Assembly (NCBI GenBank): GCA_900313345.1
Contig: OMQW01000061.1
Span: 1 to 21,340 of the forward strand
Source: an uncultured Eubacteriales bacterium
Lineage (GTDB): Bacteria; Bacillota_I; Bacilli_A; RF39; UBA660
Direction of reading: 5' to 3'
DNA: 21,340 nt
This document shows positions 1 to 6,479 of this stretch, in pieces. Made by a program: the position numbers and the translations under genes. Within the stretch, counting starts at the first letter, position 1. Each line of letters opens with the position of its first letter. The notes below the pieces were generated by a model. It was given only the letters and a program-made list of their open reading frames with translations. It searched no databases and had not been told where the DNA came from.

Positions 1-21
1 ATTAAAGATAATATAAGTATA

Positions 22-1458
22 TTATATAACATATCTATTTATTAATATTAATGTTAAACATAATATCATTAATAATATTATGTAATCTTTTGTTTCTATG
101 CTTATATTACTATCAGGAATAGGTATTTTATAATCATATAAATTATATGTATAATTATTATCTTTATCGTTTATTTCTATGTAAAAGTCATCTACTTTAT
201 TATAACCTTCACTAGTATTTATTTGTTTTACTAAATATTTACCATATGGCAGTGTTATTTTTATATTACCATTTTCATCTGTTTTTACTTTTTCTATTAT
301 TTCATTATTTTTATTTATTATATTAAATTCTATTTCTTTTTCATTTTTTGTATTTATATTTTCTCCATATTCTTTGTGAATAGTTATTTCTTTTTTTATT
401 ACTTCGTTTAATATGTCTATATTTATTTCTTTTGTTGTTCTATTTATTTCAATAAATTTTTTTTCATTATTTACTTTATATCCTTCACCAGGTTCTATTT
501 CTTTTATATAATATTTTCCATATTCTATATTATTAAATTCTACTATATTATTATTTATTACTTTTTTATTTATTAAATTATTATCTAAATCATATAATCC
601 TATTATTGCTCCATCTAGGCTTGCATCTCCTTTTGATTTTATATTTTTAGTGTCTTTATCTTTTTTATTAACTATTATTTTATTTTTAGTTGTAAATAAA
701 CTTAAATAATACATATAATCTCCAGTTTTACCTTTTGTTATCATATCTTGACCTTTAGTTATATACCAATATTTTGCTACTTTATTAGGATATGGATGTA
801 TTCTTTTAAATTTATATACATTAGTTCCTTCTTTAGGATTATTTATTATTATTTTATTTTTATCAATAGTTATATTTGGATCATCTGTTATATAATTTGA
901 TATTTCATTATTATAGTCTGTTAAAACAATTTTATCTTTTAATACTGTATGATATTCTTCATCTTTTAATTTTGGCTCTGTTCTGTAGTGATTTGCTAAT
1001 TCTAATATTTCATTCATTTCATCTTGTAAAATATCTATTTTATTTCCATTTAATTTATCAGTAAAATAAAATTCATCATTTTTAAATGCTTCTTTCCATA
1101 AAAGCATTTGTGTTGCTGCATACCATTTATCCTCTGTGTGATTCTTATATCCATAACCAAAACTCATAATATCAGATAATCTTGTAAATGTTTTATTATC
1201 TAATATATTTTTTTCTATTAATCGATTATCTTTATTAAACACATTAAATGGTTCTATACAATAAGCTTCTTCATTAGTATTTTGATTTCTAAAGAATCTT
1301 GCTTGTTGATATCTTGATTCATTTGTTGATGGAATTACTTCTTTCATATATATACCATCTATTAAATTATCTTCATAGAAGGTTTCATAGGCATAAACAT
1401 TTTTTGTTTTAATACCAATTAATAATATTATAGTCAATAAGAAAATTATTTTTTTCAT
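22..1458 (-). CDS. Thioester-domain surface adhesin with two CnaB-like domains
   Basis: Secreted surface protein predicted to attach covalently to host or matrix amines through an internal Cys-Gln thioester. Residues 1-23 are a signal peptide ending VYA. The thioester domain spans about 30-255, with Cys67 in AYCIEP and Gln117 in AATQMLLW, the usual bond-forming pair of the TQXA/thioester family. Two CnaB/SpaA-like stalk domains follow (about 259-352 and 357-441). The first keeps the isopeptide-type Glu320 in YYIKEIEPGEGY. The second has Gln412 there (YLVKQI). A hydrophobic segment (458-474) ends the protein with one Arg after it, preceded by PIPDSN rather than LPXTG. An AGGAGGG ribosome binding site lies 6 bases before the ATG. 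It stands alone, divergent from fhs. The domain assignment is firm; the anchoring mode is inferred and no sortase is in the window. Confidence 0.85.
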   Translation of the reverse strand: MKKIIFLLTIILLIGIKTKNVYAYETFYEDNLIDGIYMKEVIPSTNESRYQQARFFRNQNTNEEAYCIEPFNVFNKDNRLIEKNILDNKTFTRLSDIMSFGYGYKNHTEDKWYAATQMLLWKEAFKNDEFYFTDKLNGNKIDILQDEMNEILELANHYRTEPKLKDEEYHTVLKDKIVLTDYNNEISNYITDDPNITIDKNKIIINNPKEGTNVYKFKRIHPYPNKVAKYWYITKGQDMITKGKTGDYMYYLSLFTTKNKIIVNKKDKDTKNIKSKGDASLDGAIIGLYDLDNNLINKKVINNNIVEFNNIEYGKYYIKEIEPGEGYKVNNEKKFIEINRTTKEINIDILNEVIKKEITIHKEYGENINTKNEKEIEFNIINKNNEIIEKVKTDENGNIKITLPYGKYLVKQINTSEGYNKVDDFYIEINDKDNNYTYNLYDYKIPIPDSNISIETKDYIILLMILCLTLILINRYVI

Positions 1459-1489
1459 AGTATCCCTCCTTTTTCTTTTGACAGGGGAT

Positions 1490-1518
1490 AGAATACTATA
1501 TTATACTTTCTCTTTCAA
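1490..1518 (-). promoter_or_regulatory. Putative promoter of the thioester adhesin
   Basis: Read on the minus strand, TTGAAA (1513-1518) is followed after 17 bases by TATTCT (1490-1495). A better -10 match, TATAAT (1500-1505), lies between them but has no good -35 at 17 bases. The flanking CTTTTGA (1475-1481) and TCAAAAG (1515-1521) form an inverted repeat around the -10 region, possibly an operator. Confidence 0.4.
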
Positions 1519-1635
1519 AAGATAAAAATGTGTAAATTAGTTTTATAATTTAATATAAAAATAATATTTTTATAATGCTTTTTTATTAATTTAGGTTTAT
1601 TATTAAATAGAATTAATAATTTTAGAGGTGAAATA

Positions 1636-3261
1636 ATGAATGATTTAGATATTTGTCGTAATACTGTTTTATCTGATATTAGTAGTATTGGGGAGAAACT
1701 TGGACTTTCTTTAGATAATTTAGAGTTTTATGGTAAACATATGGCTAAAATTAATTATAAGGATATTAATGACTCTTCTAAATATGGAAAACTTATTCTT
1801 GTTACTGCTATTAATCCTACTCCTTTTGGAGAGGGTAAAACTACAGTTAGTATAGGTCTTGCTGATAGTTTTAAGAAACTTGGTATGAATGTTTCACTTG
1901 CACTTAGAGAACCTTCTATGGGTCCAGTATTTGGTATAAAAGGTGGTGCTTGTGGTGGCGGAATGAGTCAAATTGTTCCTATGGAAAATATTAATTTAGC
2001 TTTTACTGGTGATTTTGCTGCTATTACTAATGCAAATAATTTACTTGCTGCTGCTATTGATAATCATATAGAGAAGGGTAATAAGCTTGGTTTTAAGAGA
2101 GTTACTTTTAGAAGATGTTTAGATACTAATGATAGGGCGCTTAGAACTATTAGTACTAAATATTATTGTACTTCTTTTGATATTACTGCTGCTTCAGAAG
2201 TTATGGCTTTACTATGTCTTTCTAATGATATATATGATTTAAAAGAAAAACTTGGTAATATAATTTGTGGTTATAATGATAAGGAGGAAGCTATTACTTG
2301 TAAGGATTTAAATGTTAATGGTGCAATGACTGTTATTTTAAAGGATGCTATTAAACCTAATTTAGTTCAAACTTTAGAGGGAGTTCCTGCTATTGTTCAT
2401 GGTGGACCTTTTGCTAATATTGCTCATGGATGTAATTCACTTATTGCAACTAAAACTAGTTTAACCTTATCTGATTATACTATTACTGAAGCAGGATTTG
2501 GTTCTGATTTAGGTGCTGAAAAGTTTTATGACATTAAATGTAATTTGGGTGGGTTAAAACCTGATTGTTGTGTACTTGTTTGTACTTGTAAAGCTTTAAA
2601 ATATAATGCTGGATGTAATAAAGATGATATATTAATTAATGATCCTTCTATGGTTAGATGTGGTCTTCCTAATTTAAGAATTCATATTGAAAATATGCTT
2701 AAGTTTAATTCTAATTTGGTTGTTTGTATTAATAAATATGATTCTGATAGTGATTCAGAAATAGAAGTTATTACTAATTATTTAAAGAGTATTAATATAC
2801 CTTATGCTATATCTACTGCATATAAAGATGGATCTTTAGGCGCTAACTATTTAGCTAATGAAGTATTATCTGTTTTAGAAAAAGATAATAACTTTAAAAC
2901 AATTTATGATAATTCAGATGATATTTTTACTAAGATTGAAAAGGTTTCTAAAAATATTTATAAATCTAAATATATTGAATATAATGATATTGCTTTAGAA
3001 AAACTTAATAAAATAAATAATTCTATTTATAAAGATTATCCTATTTGTATTTCTAAAACACAATATTCTATTAGTGATAATCCTAAAGCTTTAAATGATC
3101 CTATTGATAATACTTTACATGTTGAAGATGTTAGAGTATATGGTGGTGCGGGATTTATTACTATTATGACTGGTAATATTATATCTATGCCTGGTCTTCC
3201 TTCTAAACCTAATTATGAAAAAATAGATTATATTGATGATAAGATAGTTGGATTATCATAA
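1636..3261 (+). CDS. fhs: Formate-tetrahydrofolate ligase
   Basis: Cytoplasmic enzyme that joins formate to tetrahydrofolate with ATP to give 10-formyl-THF, feeding purine synthesis and initiator Met-tRNA formylation. At 541 residues it is slightly shorter than the usual 555-560 but complete at both ends. The P-loop is PTPFGEGKTT (61-70), with Phe where Ala is more common. The family landmarks FGIKGGACGGG, QIVPMENINLAFTGD and CLDTNDRALR follow in order, and the C-terminus has the typical GAGFITIMTGNI...MPGLPSKP block ending KIVGLS. An AGGTGA ribosome binding site (1626-1631) decides the start. It is monocistronic: a divergent adhesin lies upstream and a bidirectional terminator directly follows its stop. 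The rest of the folate C1 pathway is not in the window. Confidence 0.97.
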   Translation: MNDLDICRNTVLSDISSIGEKLGLSLDNLEFYGKHMAKINYKDINDSSKYGKLILVTAINPTPFGEGKTTVSIGLADSFKKLGMNVSLALREPSMGPVFGIKGGACGGGMSQIVPMENINLAFTGDFAAITNANNLLAAAIDNHIEKGNKLGFKRVTFRRCLDTNDRALRTISTKYYCTSFDITAASEVMALLCLSNDIYDLKEKLGNIICGYNDKEEAITCKDLNVNGAMTVILKDAIKPNLVQTLEGVPAIVHGGPFANIAHGCNSLIATKTSLTLSDYTITEAGFGSDLGAEKFYDIKCNLGGLKPDCCVLVCTCKALKYNAGCNKDDILINDPSMVRCGLPNLRIHIENMLKFNSNLVVCINKYDSDSDSEIEVITNYLKSINIPYAISTAYKDGSLGANYLANEVLSVLEKDNNFKTIYDNSDDIFTKIEKVSKNIYKSKYIEYNDIALEKLNKINNSIYKDYPICISKTQYSISDNPKALNDPIDNTLHVEDVRVYGGAGFITIMTGNIISMPGLPSKPNYEKIDYIDDKIVGLS

Positions 3262-3285
3262 AAAAAGAGCATTTGCTCTTTTTTT
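3260..3285. terminator. Bidirectional rho-independent terminator, fhs / Ig-repeat gene
   Basis: A stem AAAAAAGAGC - ATTT - GCTCTTTTTT has A/T runs on both sides, so each strand ends in a U-tract. It overlaps the fhs stop codon (3259-3261) and touches the stop of the convergent gene (3284-3286), so one hairpin ends both transcripts. Confidence 0.85.
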
Positions 3286-4006
3286 ATTGTTGTTGTTGTT
3301 GCTCTTGTTCTTGTTCTTGTTTAGGATTTTCTTCAACTTTTTGTTCAGGTGCTATTTTGTTTTCTTTTTCAGTTTGTTCAGGTGCTATAATAGTTGGCTT
3401 TTTTTCATATATTGTTACTTTTCCTGTATATATACTTTGTTCATAAGTAACTGTATATTGATAAGTTCCTGCCATTTTATTATTTACTTTAGATAAATCA
3501 ATTACTATTTTATCTTTAGCTTCTTCTGGAATTGTTTCTACTACATAGTCTGATAAGTTTTGTGGAAGTGGATTTCCTAATTCTACATTTATTTCTTTTA
3601 AAGTCATATTATTAATAATTGGTAATGCTTTGGCATTTACTTTAACTTTTCCATTAAATTTTTTGTCTTTATAAGTAATTGTATAAGTATATGTTCCAAC
3701 TTCATTAACATTTACTAAAGAAGTATCAAGTTTACATTTATTAATTTGTATTAGATTAGCATTTTCTATATAATCACTTGTGATTACACTTAATGGCATA
3801 TTAACTTCTAGTTCTATATCTTTTAATTTTGGTTCATTATTTACTTTTGCTGTTGATTTTTCTATAACTTTTACATTGTAGTGTTTTGGACTTCTTTTAA
3901 ATTGCTTTTTATTTAGAACAGCTCCTGTTGTTATTGATAGTAAACCTGAAATACTTAAAGTTACTATTAATGTATTTACCCCAATGTTTTCTTTATTTAA
4001 CTTCAT
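3284..4006 (-). CDS. Membrane-anchored Ig-like repeat protein with Gln/Glu tail
   Basis: Hypothetical envelope protein. Residues 11-31 form a hydrophobic segment (signal anchor or uncleaved signal). Two related repeats follow, about 59-124 and 133-201, each with LK[DE]I near the start, SDY in the middle and GTY(T/Q)YT(I/V)TY near the end followed by GKV. This looks like tandem bacterial Ig-like (Big_3-type) beta-sandwich domains. The tail (about 207-240) is low complexity, contains IAPEQ twice and ends in alternating Gln/Glu then five Gln. Ribosome binding site GAGGCG lies 9 bases before the ATG. It has its own strong promoter and converges on fhs. No sorting signal is present, so it is probably anchored by its N-terminus. 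The function is unknown; a structural or adhesive surface role is inferred. Confidence 0.7.
   Translation of the reverse strand: MKLNKENIGVNTLIVTLSISGLLSITTGAVLNKKQFKRSPKHYNVKVIEKSTAKVNNEPKLKDIELEVNMPLSVITSDYIENANLIQINKCKLDTSLVNVNEVGTYTYTITYKDKKFNGKVKVNAKALPIINNMTLKEINVELGNPLPQNLSDYVVETIPEEAKDKIVIDLSKVNNKMAGTYQYTVTYEQSIYTGKVTIYEKKPTIIAPEQTEKENKIAPEQKVEENPKQEQEQEQQQQQ
3287..3319 (-). repeat. CAA/GAA trinucleotide tract coding a Gln/Glu tail
   Basis: Read on the minus strand, alternating CAA and GAA/GAG codons give way to five CAA codons directly before the stop. Slippage here would change tail length in whole codons, not the frame. Confidence 0.85.
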
Positions 4007-4036
4007 ATATATATTCGCCTCTTACCTTATAGTGTT

Positions 4037-4065
4037 ATTATAATATATTTTAAATATTTTAACAA
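4037..4065 (-). promoter_or_regulatory. Promoter of the Ig-repeat protein
   Basis: Minus-strand TTGTTA (4060-4065), 17 bases, TATAAT (4037-4042). The -10 is perfect and the spacing ideal. It leads into a leader of about 20-25 bases containing the ribosome binding site. Its -35 lies one base from the -35 of the divergent promoter. Confidence 0.75.
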
Positions 4066-4066
4066 G

Positions 4067-4095
4067 TTGAATTTTTCTTTGATTTATAATATAAT
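4067..4095 (+). promoter_or_regulatory. Promoter of the 68-residue membrane protein
   Basis: TTGAAT (4067-4072), 17 bases, TATAAT (4090-4095). Transcription would begin near 4102, about 10 bases before the ATG at 4112, so the leader holds little more than the GGTG ribosome binding site. Confidence 0.65.
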
Positions 4096-4111
4096 TACTT
4101 TAGGTGTTAGT

Positions 4112-4318
4112 ATGACTTTTTTATTTTTAGTATTATTAATTATATTTTTACTTTTTTATTTATGTATATTAAATAGTTTAACTCTTTCTCTTTTGGTAAG
4201 TAGTTTTATTAGTTTTATTTTTTCATTAATAGTTAGAAGTTTATTTACTCAAGTATTTATATTTATATTTTCTTTTATTTTATTTTTTATATTCTTAAAA
4301 TTTATTTTAAAGAAGTAG
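4112..4318 (+). CDS. Small hydrophobic membrane protein, 68 residues
   Basis: Unrecognised integral membrane peptide. Almost the whole chain is hydrophobic: about three transmembrane segments, with one Arg in a central loop (SLIVRSLF) and a lysine-rich end (FLKFILKK), so the C-terminus is probably cytoplasmic. The ATG at 4112 is chosen because GGTG stands 5 bases upstream and a strong promoter ends at 4095. The TTG at 4067, which would extend the frame by 15 residues, lies inside the -35 element and cannot be transcribed from this promoter. Its last 17 bases overlap the 3' end of the convergent radical SAM gene. Chance hydrophobic frames are common opposite AT-rich genes, but most of this one lies outside any other gene and it has its own promoter, which supports it. 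Confidence 0.6.
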   Translation: MTFLFLVLLIIFLLFYLCILNSLTLSLLVSSFISFIFSLIVRSLFTQVFIFIFSFILFFIFLKFILKK

Positions 4319-5240
4319 TTTTTACTCCTTGATAAGTATTTCTTTTTTTCATTTCTTTATCTATATCATCTAGGACAACAAATTTTTTTGTTAACCATAA
4401 AGGGGCGATTAAGTCCTCTTTTTTTGGATCTCCTGTTATTCTATTTATTACTATTTCTTCTCTTAAATGTTCTAATTGTTCTATAACAATATCAATATAT
4501 TCATCTTTTGTTAATACATGAAATGGTTTATCTTTATACATTTTTGCTAACTGTGTATCCTTTGTTATGCTTAGCATATGTATTTTTATACCTTGAATAT
4601 CTAAATTATTTAAATATTTAACTGTTTCTATCATGTCTTCTTTAGTTTCTCCTGGTAGACCATTTATTATATGAACTACCACATTTATATTTTTTTCTCT
4701 TAATTTTTTTACCATGTCAGTAAAGTTTTCTAACGTGTTACATCTATTTATTAATTGTGCAGTTTTTTCATGTATAGTTTGTAAACCTAATTCTATTGTT
4801 AAATATGTTCTCTTGTTTAAATCTTCTAGATATTCTAAACATTCATCTGTTATGGAATCTGATCTGGTTGCTATATTTAGTCCTATTACATTATCTTTTT
4901 TTAATATTTCCTCATATTTTTCTTTTAATATATTAACATTTGCATATGTATTTGTTCTTGCTTGAAAGTATCCTATATATTTTGCTTTAGGCCATTTATT
5001 TCTTAACATGTCTCTTACTGTATCAAATTGTTTTGATAATGAGTCTTTTATATCACCTGCAAATTCTCCACTACCTGTTTTTGAACAATAGATACATCCA
5101 CCTTTACCTTTTGTTCCATCTATATTAGGACAAGTAAATCCTCCATTTAATGATACTTTAAATACTTTACATCCAAATTTAGTTTTATAAAAATAATTTA
5201 GTGTGTGATATCGTTTGTTATCTAGTGTATATTTAAACAT
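4302..5240 (-). CDS. ytqA: Radical SAM protein, TIGR01212/YtqA-YhcC family
   Basis: Cytoplasmic radical S-adenosylmethionine enzyme of the conserved family that includes B. subtilis YtqA and E. coli YhcC; the substrate is not assigned here. The cluster motif is CX11CX2C (Cys37, Cys49, Cys52) within TCPNIDGTKGKGGCIYC, the family signature. Further radical SAM landmarks follow: IGLNIATRSDSI, LTIELGLQT and VVHIINGLPGET. The 312-residue length is normal and the chain is complete. An AAGGAG ribosome binding site lies 7 bases upstream of the ATG. In B. subtilis a methyltransferase gene, ytqB, is adjacent, but no partner is next to it here. The gene is divergent from the D,D-carboxypeptidase and overlaps the small membrane gene tail-to-tail by 17 bases. 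Confidence 0.9.
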   Translation of the reverse strand: MFKYTLDNKRYHTLNYFYKTKFGCKVFKVSLNGGFTCPNIDGTKGKGGCIYCSKTGSGEFAGDIKDSLSKQFDTVRDMLRNKWPKAKYIGYFQARTNTYANVNILKEKYEEILKKDNVIGLNIATRSDSITDECLEYLEDLNKRTYLTIELGLQTIHEKTAQLINRCNTLENFTDMVKKLREKNINVVVHIINGLPGETKEDMIETVKYLNNLDIQGIKIHMLSITKDTQLAKMYKDKPFHVLTKDEYIDIVIEQLEHLREEIVINRITGDPKKEDLIAPLWLTKKFVVLDDIDKEMKKRNTYQGVKTTSLK

Positions 5241-5262
5241 GTTATTTCTCCTTTTTCTTTAT

Positions 5263-5271
5263 AGTATATCA
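5263..5271 (-). promoter_or_regulatory. Extended -10 promoter element of ytqA
   Basis: Minus-strand TGATATACT is an extended -10 (TGN then TATACT) about 22 bases before the ATG. No convincing -35 is visible at 17 bases, as expected for extended -10 promoters. Confidence 0.45.
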
Positions 5272-5277
5272 TAAATG

Positions 5278-5286
5278 TGTTATAAT
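5278..5286 (+). promoter_or_regulatory. Extended -10 promoter element of the VanY-like gene
   Basis: TGTTATAAT is a perfect extended -10. The ATG at 5306 follows TATAAT by 19 bases, giving a leader of about 13 bases that carries TAGGTGATC, an unusually long match to the complement of the 16S rRNA 3' end. Confidence 0.6.
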
Positions 5287-5305
5287 TTTTATAGTAGGTG
5301 ATCAT

Positions 5306-6436
5306 ATGAAAAAGAAAAAATTACATATGAAAAGGGGAACTTTAATTGTTAGTAAAATAATTGGAGTTATTGCAGTCTTATTATTGATTTTTTTTATTGG
5401 ATATAATATTACTTTAGATAAGTTTAAGAGTGTAGGTTATTCTAAAGATGCTGCTATTAATATTATAAAGTTAACGAAGATTAATTATGCTTTTGATAAT
5501 CCTAATAATAAAACTCTTGATAGGGCTTTTAGTGATACTGCTAATTATAAGGAAAAGAATCTTGATAAATATAAAAATATTAAATATGTTAATCATAAAG
5601 ATTTAATTAGTAATATTAATGCTTTACTTAAAAAGGGATATACTGTTCATGATATTAACTTAATTATTAGTCATGGTAGTAATGATGATGTTAAAGATTT
5701 TATTAAGCATGATAAAATTCAGTATGTTGAAGAGTTTTTTGATTATCCTTATGCTAAAATTAAAAATTATGATAGATATAATAATTTAATGAATGATACT
5801 GGGGATGATGAAGAAACTACTATTTGTAAGGTTAATATGGATGTTGATAAAGAAAATTATAAGGATTATGTTACTGTTACTGATAGAAGTAAATATGTTC
5901 TTGCTAATAAGCATCATTATTTAGGGCCTAAGTATAGACCAAAACTTGTAAAAGTATCTAGTAAATATTTAATAAATCCTAAGGAGGATGTTAAGGGTAC
6001 TAATGAGGCGGTTAGTTATGCTATTAAGATGATTGAAGCTGCAAAGAAAGATGGATTAAATCTTTTAATTAATTCTGGTTATAGAAGTTTTAAAGATCAA
6101 CAAGAAGTTTATGATACTTATAAGAATTTATATGGGGAAGAATATTGTCTTAAGTATGTAATGTTACCTGGTTTTTCTGAACATCAAACTGGGTATTCTT
6201 TTGATTTTGGTAGTGGTACGAATAATATTTTTAAAAATAGTGAAGAGTATAAATGGCTTATTAGAAATTCTTATAAGTATGGATTTATTTATAGATATTT
6301 AAAGAGTAAAGAAGATATTACTGGAGTTAGAGCAGAAGCATGGCATTTTAGATATGTTGGTGTTAAAGCTAGTAAAGTTATAGATGCTGAAGAGTTATCT
6401 TTTGAAGAATATTATGCTAAATATCTAGATAATTAG
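5306..6436 (+). CDS. D-alanyl-D-alanine carboxypeptidase, VanY/M15B family
   Basis: Zinc peptidase that trims the terminal D-alanine or related bonds of peptidoglycan stem peptides, held outside the membrane by an N-terminal anchor. Residues 11-33 form a transmembrane segment after a very basic N-terminus. The C-terminal M15 domain (about 225-365) shows SGYRSFKDQ (257-265), SEHQTGYSFDF with zinc ligands His293 and Asp300, and EAWHFRYVG with Glu344 as base and His347 as third ligand. All key residues are present. The middle region (about 40-180) is lineage-specific; its LLKKGYTVHDINLII stretch resembles parts seen in related Mollicute-like VanY proteins. The start is supported by AGGTGATC just upstream. 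The next gene begins 43 bases after its stop and may be co-transcribed. D,D versus L,D specificity cannot be settled by eye. Confidence 0.9.
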   Translation: MKKKKLHMKRGTLIVSKIIGVIAVLLLIFFIGYNITLDKFKSVGYSKDAAINIIKLTKINYAFDNPNNKTLDRAFSDTANYKEKNLDKYKNIKYVNHKDLISNINALLKKGYTVHDINLIISHGSNDDVKDFIKHDKIQYVEEFFDYPYAKIKNYDRYNNLMNDTGDDEETTICKVNMDVDKENYKDYVTVTDRSKYVLANKHHYLGPKYRPKLVKVSSKYLINPKEDVKGTNEAVSYAIKMIEAAKKDGLNLLINSGYRSFKDQQEVYDTYKNLYGEEYCLKYVMLPGFSEHQTGYSFDFGSGTNNIFKNSEEYKWLIRNSYKYGFIYRYLKSKEDITGVRAEAWHFRYVGVKASKVIDAEELSFEEYYAKYLDN

Positions 6437-6479
6437 ATTAATTTATGATAATATTTGTATAGAATAAAGGGGCGATATT

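Noticed and set aside
876..1064. Hydrophobic open frame opposite the adhesin gene
   Set aside because: Lies wholly inside a well-supported gene on the other strand, with no ribosome site; AT-rich antisense often reads as Leu/Ile/Phe-rich.
3248..3496. Leu/Phe-rich open frame running across the fhs terminator
   Set aside because: Antisense of the Gln/Glu repeat tract gives the Leu run, and a transcript from fhs would stop at the hairpin.
4067..4111. TTG start giving an 83-residue version of the small membrane protein
   Set aside because: The TTG is part of the -35 element; the ATG at 4112 has a GGTG site and lies after the predicted transcription start.
4714..4965. Open frame opposite ytqA
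   Set aside because: Shadow of the radical SAM gene; no start signal.
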